From Glycocaulis alkaliphilus (GTDB lineage: Bacteria > Pseudomonadota > Alphaproteobacteria > Caulobacterales > Maricaulaceae), in the NCBI RefSeq assembly GCF_004000605.1, contig NZ_CP018911.1, positions 2,399,001 through 2,463,000 on the forward strand: DNA of 64,000 nt, read 5' to 3'. The notes beneath the pieces were generated by a model, which was given only the letters and a program-made list of their open reading frames with translations, was not told the DNA's origin and ran no database searches. Shown here piece by piece: positions 52,733-61,963 of this stretch (the stretch's first letter is position 1; each line of letters starts with the position of its first letter). Position numbers and translations under genes: made by a program.

Positions 52733-54520
52733 CTGAACGATCCCGCCCTTCCGGTACGCTCCGGCCCGCAATCGGCCGGAACGCTCGCGCTCGCCGCGCG
52801 GCTGTTTTCCGGCTGGATCGCGCCCAGATGGCCTTTGCTCCTGCTGGGCCTCTTCCTCTCTGCCGTCACGGCCGCCTCTGTTAGCGGTTATGCGCTGGTG
52901 GTTCGCGAGATGACGGTGCTGATGGAGCTGCGCGATGCGCGCGTCATCTGGCTGGCTCCGGCCATCGTGCTGCCGCTGGTACTGATCCGCAGCCTCAGCC
53001 TCTACTGGCAGACGCTGGCCACCAACCGGCTGGCCCTGTCGGTGATGCGTGATCTGCAGACCGCCATGTATGCCCGCCTGATGGAGGCCGACTTTGCCCG
53101 CCTGCAGGGCGAGGGCGCAGGCTCGCTGGTCTCGCGCTTTACCAATGACATCACCACCTTGCGCGAAAGCCTTGTGCGCGCCGCCAACAACCTCACCCGC
53201 GACACGCTGCAGGTCATTGGCGGGGTGGCGGTGATGATCTGGCTGGACTGGGTGCTGGCACTTTTGCTGCTGCTTATCCTGCCTCTGGCTGGCGCGCCGG
53301 TGCTGCGCATAGGTGCGGTCATCCGCAAGCGTTCGCTCAGCGTGATGAGCCAGATGGGCAATGTGACGAGCTTTCTGGAAGAAACCCTGAGCGGCACGCG
53401 CCTCATCAAGACCTTCTCGCTGGAAAACTACGCCCGCGGGCGCTCACGTACGGCCTTTCAGGAACGCTTCCAGCTCCTGCAGGCCATGGTCCGCGACCGC
53501 TCCAAGATCGAACCGCTGATGGAGATCGCCGGCGGTGTCGCGCTGGCGGGCATTTTCGCCGTCGCGGGCTGGCGCATGGCGACAGGCGATAGCGATGTGG
53601 GCCGCTTCCTTGGCGTGATCACCGCGCTGCTGATCGTCAGTCCTGCCTTACGCGCGCTCGGCTCGCTGGCCGGTGCCATACAGGAGGGGATGGGCGTGCT
53701 GGAGCGCGTCTTCAACCTGCTCGATGAAGACCCGCGCCTTGTCGAGACCGCCGGGGCCAAACCGCTCAAAACCAAAGGCGGCGCGATTGCGCTGAAGGAT
53801 GTGCAGTTCGCCTACGGACCCGAGGCACCCGCCCTTAACGGCGTCTCGCTGGAGGTGCCTGCCGGCAAGACAGTTGCGCTTGTCGGCCCGTCCGGTTCCG
53901 GCAAGACCAGCGTGCTCAATCTCATCGCCCGGCTCTACGACCCGCAATCGGGCCGGTTGGAGATAGACGGGCAGGACATCGCCAATGCGACGCTCGCCAG
54001 CGTGCGCGGCTCGCTGGCGCTGGTCAGCCAGGACACGACCCTGTTTGACGACACCATCGCCGCCAATATCGGCTTTGGCGCGCTGGACGCCGGTCAGGAC
54101 GCCATCGAGGCCGCCGCAAAGGCTGCCGATGCGCACGATTTCATCATGAGCCTGCCCGGCACTTACGAATTCCGGGCCGGGCCGCGCGGCAATCTGCTCT
54201 CCGGCGGACAGCGCCAGCGCATCTCCATAGCCCGCGCGCTTCTCAAAGACGCGCCCATCTTGCTGCTGGATGAAGCCACGTCCGCGCTGGATTCACAGTC
54301 CGAAGAGCGGGTCCAGGCGGCGCTGGAGCGCCTGAGCGCCGGGCGCACCACGCTCGTCATTGCGCACCGGCTCTTCACCGTACGCAATGCAGACTGGATC
54401 TATGTGATGGATCAGGGCCGGGTGGCCGAAGAAGGCCGCCATGACGATCTGGTCGCTGCAGGCGGGCTCTATGCCCAGCTATGCCGTATCCAGTTCCGCG
54501 ACGGCGATCAGGCGACGTAG
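52733..54520 (+). CDS. MsbA-like ABC transporter, non-standard start
   Basis: Fused exporter with an N-terminal six-helix membrane domain and a C-terminal ATPase: Walker A GPSGSGKTS, Q-loop SQDTTLFDD, signature LSGGQRQRISIARAL, Walker B LLLDEATSALD, and H-loop IAHRLFTV. In-frame coding extends upstream of the first standard start (TTG at 52835) to a CTG at 52733 with GAGG 8 nt upstream, adding about 34 family-like residues; no ATG or GTG exists between. Start choice is uncertain. Probably flips lipid A or a related lipid, given the LPS genes around it. Confidence 0.85.
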   Translation: MNDPALPVRSGPQSAGTLALAARLFSGWIAPRWPLLLLGLFLSAVTAASVSGYALVVREMTVLMELRDARVIWLAPAIVLPLVLIRSLSLYWQTLATNRLALSVMRDLQTAMYARLMEADFARLQGEGAGSLVSRFTNDITTLRESLVRAANNLTRDTLQVIGGVAVMIWLDWVLALLLLLILPLAGAPVLRIGAVIRKRSLSVMSQMGNVTSFLEETLSGTRLIKTFSLENYARGRSRTAFQERFQLLQAMVRDRSKIEPLMEIAGGVALAGIFAVAGWRMATGDSDVGRFLGVITALLIVSPALRALGSLAGAIQEGMGVLERVFNLLDEDPRLVETAGAKPLKTKGGAIALKDVQFAYGPEAPALNGVSLEVPAGKTVALVGPSGSGKTSVLNLIARLYDPQSGRLEIDGQDIANATLASVRGSLALVSQDTTLFDDTIAANIGFGALDAGQDAIEAAAKAADAHDFIMSLPGTYEFRAGPRGNLLSGGQRQRISIARALLKDAPILLLDEATSALDSQSEERVQAALERLSAGRTTLVIAHRLFTVRNADWIYVMDQGRVAEEGRHDDLVAAGGLYAQLCRIQFRDGDQAT

Positions 54521-54900
54521 AGCGTATCCTCGTCGGCTTCCGAGCGCAGCCAGGCCTCGGCGGCCCCGACATCTTCAAACAGATAGGCTTCATGGCCAGT
54601 GATGCTCAGGGCACGCCGCCATATACGTGAAAAGGCGCAATCCATCTCACGCGCCACAATGGCAACCCGGCACGCCGGCATCTGACGGCAGCACGCCTCC
54701 GCCAGCTCGATAGCGATGCCACTCTCCAGCGCCGCATGGGCCCCGGAAGCATCAAACAGCACCTTGCGGGCCGGCTGGCTGAGGAAAAAGTTCAGGAAGC
54801 TGGCTGTGCCCTCGGCGAAGGCTGCTCTGTCACGCGCGCCAGCAACAGCAACAATCACAATCGAGCGATCAGGGCTCAGTGATAGGTGTTGACGGCCCAT
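54508..54900 (-). CDS. STAS/SpoIIAA-like protein
   Basis: 130 residues. The pattern is that of a STAS-type domain: VIVAVAGARDR, a long helix, KVLFDASGAHAAL, RVAIVARE, and a final DVGAAEAWLRSE. The family assignment is tentative. An AT-free GGGAGGG ribosome site is just upstream of the ATG at 54900. The last 13 bp overlap the convergent ABC transporter gene. Function unknown. Confidence 0.65.
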   Translation of the reverse strand: MGRQHLSLSPDRSIVIVAVAGARDRAAFAEGTASFLNFFLSQPARKVLFDASGAHAALESGIAIELAEACCRQMPACRVAIVAREMDCAFSRIWRRALSITGHEAYLFEDVGAAEAWLRSEADEDTLYVA

Positions 54901-54968
54901 ATGCCCTCCCAATGGAGAACAATATTGCCATGGGAAAGGTTAATATCCGGTGGTCCCTGATACCGGTA

Positions 54969-55631
54969 TCATTCCCGGCGCAGCAGGCGTTCTGTGAGGA
55001 TTGAGCCCCACCAGCTGGCCATGAAACCATCATGACAGGCCTGCCGGTCATACTCGGTTCTTACCCAGGTCAGGAAATCGACCGGCTCTTTCGCATTCCG
55101 GTCCAGATAGAGCTGGAAGAAATGATCCAGCATGCCGGTCTTGCCCTGCTTCACATGGCCATATTTGAGCGAGAGATGCGAGATCGCCTCTTCCACCGGC
55201 TTTCCCTCATGCAGGATGAGGTACATCACGGCGACGATGCCCGCCCTGTCGGAGCCGGACTTGCAGTGCATGAAGGCGGGGTACTCGATGGTGTTGAAGA
55301 CCTCAATCAGCCGCTCGATACGCTCGACATAGGGCGCCTCGCGTGAACCCCAGCCCAGATCGATCACGGTCATCCCGTGCTTCTTCGCGGCCCAGTGTTC
55401 GAGATCGTAATAGGCCCTGCCGGGCTGTACGCCACGCAGATTGAGGATGGTTTTGAAACCCTCCTCTGCCAGCCAGGCAATACGCTCCGGGTCAGGCTGA
55501 TTGCCCCGCCACATCTGCCCGCCGACATGGCGGTGATTGTGCCAGGCCCGGCGTAGCACGCCATGATCGTCCCACATGAGGCTGTTGCGGGCACGCGCCA
55601 GAACGGCCGGATCATCAAAATTCTCGCTCAT
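54969..55631 (-). CDS. Tyrosine/dual-specificity phosphatase-like protein
   Basis: The catalytic CX5R loop is FMHCKSGSDRAGIVAVMYL near residue 120, and the N-terminal LNLRGVQPGRAYYDLE stretch matches bacterial Tyr phosphatase-like proteins. 220 residues. No signal peptide, so cytosolic. The Asp general acid is not obvious. It is on the opposite strand to the LPS block that surrounds it, and its start lies 85 bp from the DUF374 gene. Confidence 0.82.
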   Translation of the reverse strand: MSENFDDPAVLARARNSLMWDDHGVLRRAWHNHRHVGGQMWRGNQPDPERIAWLAEEGFKTILNLRGVQPGRAYYDLEHWAAKKHGMTVIDLGWGSREAPYVERIERLIEVFNTIEYPAFMHCKSGSDRAGIVAVMYLILHEGKPVEEAISHLSLKYGHVKQGKTGMLDHFFQLYLDRNAKEPVDFLTWVRTEYDRQACHDGFMASWWGSILTERLLRRE

Positions 55632-55716
55632 GGAGGGCGGACTTAAGCGTTAAGCACGATGCGCGCAACAACACTTGATGCTTGACGTAAGGCGGCGCTC
55701 TGGCCAGCAACAGGAC

Positions 55717-56460
55717 ATGGCAAGGTCCGTCTTGAGCTTTACGCCTGTCCAGATCGCACTTGGCGCGCTGATGGGCGGCTATATGTCCCTCGTCCAGCAC
55801 ACGACGCGCTGGGACGTGCGGCGCAGCGAAGCCATGCGCGAGATCGCCGCGCGCGGCGGCGGCGCCATTGGCGCCTTCTGGCATGGCCGTCTGCTGATGA
55901 GCATCGCGCTCTGGCCGCCCCGCACGCAGCAGCCCGCCATCCTGGTCTCGCGCTCGGTCGATGGCGACATTATCGCGCGCGCCGCCGCCCATCATAAGGT
56001 CGCCGGTATCCGCGGCTCCACGCGCAAGCGCCGCCGCGACGGCACCCTTGACGACAAGGGCGCGATGAGCGCCTACCGCGCCATGGTGCGCCATATCGAA
56101 GAGGGCGGCGTGATGGCCATTACACCGGACGGTCCCAAAGGCCCGCGCATGCGCGTCACGCCCGGAGCCATCCGCCTGGCCGAGGCCACCGGCGCGCCCT
56201 TGCTGGCGGTCACCTGGTCGATACGCTGGCGCAAGGTGTTCAATTCCTGGGACCGCTTCGTGTTGCCCTTTCCGTTTTCACGCGGCGTCATCATCTGGAG
56301 CGAGCCCTACCATCTGCCCGAAAACCCCACCGCAGACGACCGTGAAGCGGCGCGTATCTGGCTGGAAGAAACCCTGATCGCGCTGACGCGTGAAGCGGAT
56401 ATGGCCTGCGGCGTCGAGCCGGTAGAGCCCGCACCGCCAGCCGGAGCGCGCGGCGCATGA
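55717..56460 (+). CDS. DUF374 lysophospholipid acyltransferase-like protein
   Basis: PlsC-like fold. Features: GAIGAFWHGRLLM, the catalytic-type His stretch, ITPDGPKGPRMRVTPGAI, and a hydrophobic N-terminal helix. 247 residues from the ATG at 55717; an upstream ATG at 55678 or TTG is possible. Conserved neighbour of waaA and lpxK in alphaproteobacteria; thought to act on lipid A or phospholipid acylation. It overlaps waaA by 4 bp. Confidence 0.85.
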   Translation: MARSVLSFTPVQIALGALMGGYMSLVQHTTRWDVRRSEAMREIAARGGGAIGAFWHGRLLMSIALWPPRTQQPAILVSRSVDGDIIARAAAHHKVAGIRGSTRKRRRDGTLDDKGAMSAYRAMVRHIEEGGVMAITPDGPKGPRMRVTPGAIRLAEATGAPLLAVTWSIRWRKVFNSWDRFVLPFPFSRGVIIWSEPYHLPENPTADDREAARIWLEETLIALTREADMACGVEPVEPAPPAGARGA

Positions 56461-57746
56461 CCGCCCTGCCCCCGGCCCTGTCGCTTTACCGTTTGGCATC
56501 CGGCCTGGCCGCGCCGCTGGCCCCTGCCCTGCTGTCATCGCGCGCGGCCAAGGGCAAGGAGGATGAAAGCCGCGTGGCCGAGCGTCTGGGCCGTGCCTCC
56601 CTGCCCCGGCCCGAAGGCAGTCTTGTCTGGATCCATGGTGCCAGCGTGGGCGAAAGCCGTGTCGCGCTTACCCTTGCCGGTGCGCTGATAGCGGCCCGCC
56701 CCGGCCTCAACGTGCTGCTGACCTCCGGCACCGTCACCTCCGCTGCCCTTGTCGGACGCGAAGCACCGCCCGGCGTCATCCATCAGTACATCCCTGCAGA
56801 CACCCCCGGCGCCGCACGGCGCTTCGCCGCGCACTGGAAGCCGGATGTCGCCGTATTCGTGGAAAGCGAGCTGTGGCCGAACCTCATCCTCGAAACGGCA
56901 CGCTCCGGTGCGCGTCTGGCGCTGGTCAATGCGCGGATGAACGAGTCCTCCTTGCGCCGCTGGCAACGCTGGCAGCGTTCAGGCAAGGCGCTGGTAGGCC
57001 TGTTTGACTGGATCAGCCCCGCAGACGGGCGCACCGCGCGCGGGCTTGGTCAGTTGCTCGGCCGCAAGCTGTCCGTCGCGGGCAATCTGAAGCTGGAAAT
57101 CCTGCCCCCCATGCCGTCGAGGGACAAGCTGGCCGCGGCCCGTACCATCGTCAATGGCCGTCCTCTATGGGTGGCGGCCAGCACGCATGCGGGCGAGGAA
57201 GAGATCGTTCTGGACGCCCATCAGCATCTTCTCGCCCGTCATCGCGATGCCCTGCTCATTCTGGTGCCGCGCCATCCAGACCGTGCCAGCGCAATCGGGA
57301 ACCTCATGGAGCAGCGCCAGCTGGGGTTTGCCCTGCGGTCGCGGCGTGAAGCCCCCGGCCAGGACACGCCCGTATGGCTGGCGGACACGCTGGGAGAGAT
57401 GTCCCTCTGGTTTGAACTGGCACCCGTAGCCTTGATCGCCGGCAGCCTGAAACCCGCCATTGGCGGGCATAACCCGATCGAAGCGACACGGCTGGGCTGC
57501 CCGGTCATTTCCGGTCCATGGCGTGACAGCTTCTCCGACATTTTCGACGCCTACGAGACCTATGGCGCCGTCACCACGGTGCAGGACGCCGCCGGGCTGG
57601 CCGAAGCCGTACGGCGCCACTGGGCCGGTGAGGGCGCAGGCATCAGCGCAGGTCAGGCCGCCCTGTCAGCGCTGACCGGCAATGTACTGGAGACCACCAC
57701 CCGCAAGCTCCTCGCGCTTGTCGACACGCCCGCGGAGAAAAGCTGA
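56457..57746 (+). CDS. waaA: Kdo transferase WaaA
   Basis: Transfers Kdo from CMP-Kdo to lipid IVA. The N-terminal membrane-contact helix, VWIHGASVGESRVAL with the catalytic Glu, VESELWPNLIL, and the CMP-Kdo site GHNPIEATRLGCPVISGP are present. 429 residues. It joins lpxK by an exact TGATG stop-start overlap. Its CMP-Kdo comes from KdsB, encoded at 21.7 kb. Confidence 0.94.
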   Translation: MTALPPALSLYRLASGLAAPLAPALLSSRAAKGKEDESRVAERLGRASLPRPEGSLVWIHGASVGESRVALTLAGALIAARPGLNVLLTSGTVTSAALVGREAPPGVIHQYIPADTPGAARRFAAHWKPDVAVFVESELWPNLILETARSGARLALVNARMNESSLRRWQRWQRSGKALVGLFDWISPADGRTARGLGQLLGRKLSVAGNLKLEILPPMPSRDKLAAARTIVNGRPLWVAASTHAGEEEIVLDAHQHLLARHRDALLILVPRHPDRASAIGNLMEQRQLGFALRSRREAPGQDTPVWLADTLGEMSLWFELAPVALIAGSLKPAIGGHNPIEATRLGCPVISGPWRDSFSDIFDAYETYGAVTTVQDAAGLAEAVRRHWAGEGAGISAGQAALSALTGNVLETTTRKLLALVDTPAEKS

Positions 57747-58750
57747 TGCGCCCGCCCGCCTTCTGGAATGACAAGGCCGGCCGCTCCTCAGGTGCCGTCA
57801 CGCGCGCCCTGCTCTCCCCGCTGGGCTGGGCCTATGCGGCGGCAGGCGCGGCGCGCATCGCGCGCACGACGCCCTTCAAGGCGGATGTGCCGGTGATCTG
57901 CGTCGGCAATCTGACCCTTGGCGGCACCGGCAAGACGCCGGTAAGCGCGGCTCTCCTGTCCATGCTGCAGGACATGGGCGCGAACCCGTTCGCCCTGTCA
58001 CGCGGCTGGGGCGGGCGTCTGAAAGGTCCGGTGCGGGTCGATGCGGGCCAACACAGCGCAGACGATGTGGGCGATGAGCCGCTATTGCTGGCGCGCGCCG
58101 CGCCAGCAATCATCTCGGCTGACCGCCCCGCAGGGGCGCAGCTCGCCGTCAATGAGGGCGCCAGCATCATCGTCATGGATGACGGCCACCAGAACCCTGC
58201 CCTGCACAAGGATTTCTCTTTCGTCGTGGTCGATGGCGAGACCGGCTGGGGGCCGGGCACCATCTTTCCGGCCGGACCTTTGCGTGAGCCGGTCAGCGCC
58301 GGACTGGCCCGCGCCGATGCCGTGATCGTGATGATGCCGGACAGCGAGAGCCTGCCGGACCTTGCCCGCCTGCAACTGGACCAGTTGGAAAAGCCGGTTT
58401 TCCGTGCATGGCTCGCTCCGTCCGCCTCCGTGCCGGAGGGCAGATTGCTGGCCTTTGCCGGCATTGGCCGCCCGCAGAAATTCTTTGATGGCCTCAAGGC
58501 TGCAGGCGGCGACCTGGCCGATGCCATCCAGTTTCCCGACCATCACCGCTTCAGCGCGAGCGATCTCAAACGCCTGGCAGACCTCGCCGAGAGCTGGAAT
58601 GCCCGGCTTGTCACCACCGAGAAGGATCATGTGCGCCTGCCCGCCGGGTTCCGTGACACGGTGCTGGACTATCCGGTGCAGGCGGCATTTGCCGACGAGG
58701 CCCGGATCAGGGATTGTCTGGACGCGGTTCGCAGCGGGGTAAAGACCTAG
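57746..58750 (+). CDS. lpxK: Lipid A 4'-kinase LpxK
   Basis: Adds the 4'-phosphate to tetraacyldisaccharide 1-phosphate, a late lipid A step. A P-loop-like VGNLTLGGTGKTPVSAALL, the acidic DDGHQNPAL motif, and VTTEKDHVRLP are all in place. 334 residues. The N-terminal membrane helix is near residues 20-40. It is followed by the acyltransferase gene after 3 bp. Confidence 0.94.
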   Translation: MRPPAFWNDKAGRSSGAVTRALLSPLGWAYAAAGAARIARTTPFKADVPVICVGNLTLGGTGKTPVSAALLSMLQDMGANPFALSRGWGGRLKGPVRVDAGQHSADDVGDEPLLLARAAPAIISADRPAGAQLAVNEGASIIVMDDGHQNPALHKDFSFVVVDGETGWGPGTIFPAGPLREPVSAGLARADAVIVMMPDSESLPDLARLQLDQLEKPVFRAWLAPSASVPEGRLLAFAGIGRPQKFFDGLKAAGGDLADAIQFPDHHRFSASDLKRLADLAESWNARLVTTEKDHVRLPAGFRDTVLDYPVQAAFADEARIRDCLDAVRSGVKT

Positions 58751-58753
58751 GCC

Positions 58754-59665
58754 ATGAGTTCGGTTCTCAAACGTGCAGGCTGGCGCACGGAAGCGGCCCT
58801 GTTCGACGGATATGAAGCGTCTATGCGCGCGCTCGGCATGGAGCGGGCCAGCGATACCGGCTCGGCCATTGTCTCACGGCTGGGACCGCTCATGCGCCAG
58901 CACCAGATCGCCCGGCGCAATATGGAGCTGGTATTTCCGCACGCGAACCCCGGCGAGATCGACGCCCTGCTGGGCGCGATGTGGGACAATATGGGCCGCG
59001 TGGCCGGGGAGTTGCCGCTGCTCGGCCGCATGGATCTCAGCGGGCAGGGCGAGCAGGTCCGCATTGAGGGCCTCGACATATTGCGCGAGCTGCAGCGCCA
59101 GCAGCGCCCCATCCTGCTTTTCGGCGGACATTTCGCGAACTGGGAAGTGCTGGTGGGCACCGTGGCCACGCAAGTGCCAAATTGCTGCCTGGTCTACCGG
59201 CATCTGAACAATCCCTATATCGACGCCCGGCTGCGCGGCCGGCGCGCCTCCATGGGCGGGCATGTCTTTGCGCCCAAGGGTGATGCCGGCGCGCGCATCA
59301 TCCTCAAATCCATGCAGGAAGCCCGGCCTGTGGCGATGATGGTCGACCAGAAGATGAATGACGGGATCGAGGCCCCGTTCTTCGGTCACCCGGCAATGAC
59401 GGCCTCAGGCGGGGCGCGCATGGCCCTGCGCCATGACGCGGTGGTGCTGCCCATGTCGATAGCGCGCAGGCATGGCCCGAACTTCATCGTGCGCATTCAC
59501 GAGCCCCTGACCCGTCCGGTGGCCACCGAGCGCAATGCCGCCGTGCTTGAGCTGGTCACGGCGATGAACCGCTTTATCGAACAGCGCATCCTTGAAACGC
59601 CGGCCCAGTGGTTCTGGGTACACCGGCGCTTTCCCAAGGACATCTACCGCAAGGCGGAGGGCTGA
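58754..59665 (+). CDS. LpxL/HtrB-type lipid A acyltransferase
   Basis: Late lipid A acyltransferase. The HX4E catalytic motif is in FGGHFANWEVLVG, and MMVDQKMNDGIEAPFFGHPA and VLPMSIARRHGPNFIVRIHEPL match the family. 303 residues with an N-terminal amphipathic region. Chain length not inferable. Its last 22 bp overlap the convergent M23 peptidase gene. Confidence 0.9.
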   Translation: MSSVLKRAGWRTEAALFDGYEASMRALGMERASDTGSAIVSRLGPLMRQHQIARRNMELVFPHANPGEIDALLGAMWDNMGRVAGELPLLGRMDLSGQGEQVRIEGLDILRELQRQQRPILLFGGHFANWEVLVGTVATQVPNCCLVYRHLNNPYIDARLRGRRASMGGHVFAPKGDAGARIILKSMQEARPVAMMVDQKMNDGIEAPFFGHPAMTASGGARMALRHDAVVLPMSIARRHGPNFIVRIHEPLTRPVATERNAAVLELVTAMNRFIEQRILETPAQWFWVHRRFPKDIYRKAEG

Positions 59666-60453
59666 ACATCCAGCGTGGCGAACGGGTCGACATTGCGCCC
59701 GTGCCAGCGGATACGCCAGCACAGGTGCGGGCCGGTGGAGCGCCCGGTGGACCCCACCCGGGCGATCAGCTGGCCCTGCTCGACCACATCCCCCTCTTCG
59801 ACAAGGACTTCGGACAGGTGCAGATAGGCCGAGTTGAAGCCCTGCCCGTGATCGATGAAGATCAGCCCGCCCTCGAAATACATGTCAGTGTCAGCCAGCC
59901 TGACAATGCCGCCAGCCGGTGCCAGCACCTCGGTGCCGGTGGGCGCGGCGATGTCCACACCGTAATGGGGGGTGCGCGGCTCGCCATTATAGATGCGCTG
60001 ACCGCCGAACCGGCTCGAGATACGCCCCTGTGTGGGCTGGATGAAGCCGGTCATGAACCCGTCACCATCCCAGCGCGAGGCATGGGCCTGGCCTTTGCGC
60101 ACGCCTTCGGCGCGAATGCGTTCGAGCACTTCCGGCGGCGGGGTGACCATGGCAGGCGGCAGGCCCTCAATGCGCTGGATGTCATACTCCGCTGGCGCCA
60201 CATCATAGCGCGCATCGAACACCCATTCCCCGTCGATCCGGACACGCAGGCGCGTCTCTTCGGGCGCATCGCGGTCATGGCCGAGAATGACCCAGCCCTC
60301 GTCATTGGCGCGGGTCTCGACATCATCGATCATGACGGTGGCGCCGGGCGCGGTACGGCATACCAGCACCCCGCCCTGACGGTGTTCACCGCTGCACGCA
60401 ATCGCAGGCTCAGGGCTGGCAATCGCCAGCGCAGCGGCAAGAAGCACGCTCAT
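59644..60453 (-). CDS. M23 family metallopeptidase
   Basis: LytM-type peptidoglycan endopeptidase fold, or a regulatory relative. The zinc-site pattern: HYGVDIAAPTGTEVLAP (first His and Asp), DHGQGFNSAYLHLSEV (HxH-like HLS), and GPHLCWRI (last His). The upstream YNGEPRTP segment is typical. The signal peptide is at residues 1-20. 269 residues from the ATG at 60453; the frame extension is rejected. Coupled by ATGA to the DUF2093 gene. Active-site residues appear intact. Confidence 0.87.
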   Translation of the reverse strand: MSVLLAAALAIASPEPAIACSGEHRQGGVLVCRTAPGATVMIDDVETRANDEGWVILGHDRDAPEETRLRVRIDGEWVFDARYDVAPAEYDIQRIEGLPPAMVTPPPEVLERIRAEGVRKGQAHASRWDGDGFMTGFIQPTQGRISSRFGGQRIYNGEPRTPHYGVDIAAPTGTEVLAPAGGIVRLADTDMYFEGGLIFIDHGQGFNSAYLHLSEVLVEEGDVVEQGQLIARVGSTGRSTGPHLCWRIRWHGRNVDPFATLDVQPSALR

Positions 60454-60680
60454 GTCTGCATCCCCGGCTCTGAATGGATTTCCAGCCAGCGCTTCGTCGC
60501 GGCCTGCGCGTCCTTGAAGGCTTCCTGCAGCTCCGAGCTCCAGTAGCGCAGCTGGTTGAGCGGGATTTTCTCGCCCGTGACCGCGCACAGCACATAGGCG
60601 CCCGGCTCCAGTATCATGAAGTCGGCATCGCCATATTCCAGCTTGGCTTCGCCTGTGAAATCGCGCTCGAAGCGGTTCAT
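60450..60680 (-). CDS. DUF2093 protein
   Basis: 76-residue small protein of the DUF2093 family, which in alphaproteobacteria often accompanies lpxK. Motifs: RDFTGEAKLEYGDADFMI, GAYVLCAVTGEKIPL, and LRYWSSELQEAF. Function unknown; one CxxxGE-like site but no clear metal motif. The ATG at 60680 is chosen by family start; a frame extension is rejected. Here it is on the strand opposite lpxK. Confidence 0.85.
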   Translation of the reverse strand: MNRFERDFTGEAKLEYGDADFMILEPGAYVLCAVTGEKIPLNQLRYWSSELQEAFKDAQAATKRWLEIHSEPGMQT

Positions 60681-60827
60681 GTGAACTCCCGGATAATCCT
60701 TGCGCGCATTATCTATCACGTGCGTTGCGCTGCATCAAAGTGCGAGACAGCGCCTTGACCGCACCGGCCGCAACGCCATCTGATAACGGCAACGCCATCC
60801 TTCCCATCCTCTTCGCAGGACGATTCC

Positions 60828-61928
60828 ATGACCAATGCTGCTGCCCTGTTCCAGCCCTTCCAGCTGGGTTCGCTCTCCCTTGCCAACCGCATCGTGATGG
60901 CGCCGATGACGCGCTCCTTCTCGCCGGGCGGTGTGCCGGGCGAGGACGTGGTGGCCTATTACCGCCGCCGCGCGGAAAACGCGGTGGGCCTGATCATCAC
61001 CGAAGGCACGACCGTGGACCGTCCGGGCGCGAGCTTCGACCCTGCCATACCTAACTTCCACGCGCCGGAATCGCTGGCCGGCTGGAAAAAGGTTGTCGAT
61101 GCGGTGCATGCCGCCGGCGGGAAGATCGCGCCCCAGCTCTGGCATGTGGGCCTTGCGCGCCGTCCCGGCACCGGGCCGCATCCCGACGCTCCCTCCGACA
61201 GCCCGTCGGGCATATTGCCGAACGGCAAGAGCATTGGCGAGCCGATGAGCGAGGAAGACATTGCCGACACGATCCACGCCTTTGCCAAGGCGGCAAAGGC
61301 CGCGGTGGAGACCGGCTTTGACGCGGTCGAGCTGCACGGCGCCCACGGTTATCTGATCGACCAGTTCTTCTGGGAAGGCCTCAACAAGCGCACCGACCGC
61401 TTTGGTGGCGACCTGAAAGGCCGTCTCACATTCGGCGAGGAAATCGTCCGGGCCGTGCGTGCGGAAATGCCGGCCGCCATGCCGCTCATCCTGCGCTATT
61501 CGCAGTGGAAGCAGCAGGACTACACCGCGCGCCTGGCCGAAACGCCGCAAGCGCTGGAAGCCTTCCTCAGCCCGCTGGCCGATGCCGGTGTCGACATTTT
61601 CCACGCCTCCACGCGGCGCTTCTGGATCCCCGAATTTGAGGGCTCCGATCTCAATCTTGCCGGCTGGACGAAAAAGCTCACCGGCAAGCCGGTCATCACT
61701 GTCGGCTCGGTCGGCCTCAACTCGGACTTCCTTGGCGCCTTCATGGGCGAAGGTTCTCCGGCGGCCTCTCTCGATGGCCTGCTGAAGCGCTTTGAGGATG
61801 GCGAGTTCGATCTCGTCGCCATCGGCCGGGCGCTGCTGTCCGATCCGCAATGGGCCGCCAAGGTGCGCGATGGCCGGTTTGACGAGCTGGCTGATTTTTC
61901 GGCTGAAGCGCTCAAGGAGCTGGTGTAG
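60828..61928 (+). CDS. Old Yellow Enzyme-type alkene reductase
   Basis: NADH/NADPH:flavin oxidoreductase (FMN barrel). Motifs: LANRIVMAPMTRSF, QLWHVGLARRPG, the substrate site ELHGAHGYLIDQF, and the C-terminal GSVGLNSDF...IGRALLSDPQW. 366 residues. Reduces electron-poor C=C bonds; physiological substrate unknown. The MaoC gene follows by 35 bp, which may be a functional pair. Confidence 0.92.
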   Translation: MTNAAALFQPFQLGSLSLANRIVMAPMTRSFSPGGVPGEDVVAYYRRRAENAVGLIITEGTTVDRPGASFDPAIPNFHAPESLAGWKKVVDAVHAAGGKIAPQLWHVGLARRPGTGPHPDAPSDSPSGILPNGKSIGEPMSEEDIADTIHAFAKAAKAAVETGFDAVELHGAHGYLIDQFFWEGLNKRTDRFGGDLKGRLTFGEEIVRAVRAEMPAAMPLILRYSQWKQQDYTARLAETPQALEAFLSPLADAGVDIFHASTRRFWIPEFEGSDLNLAGWTKKLTGKPVITVGSVGLNSDFLGAFMGEGSPAASLDGLLKRFEDGEFDLVAIGRALLSDPQWAAKVRDGRFDELADFSAEALKELV

Positions 61929-61963
61929 GCATTGGCCGCAACAATAACAGGGGAGAGACGGCC

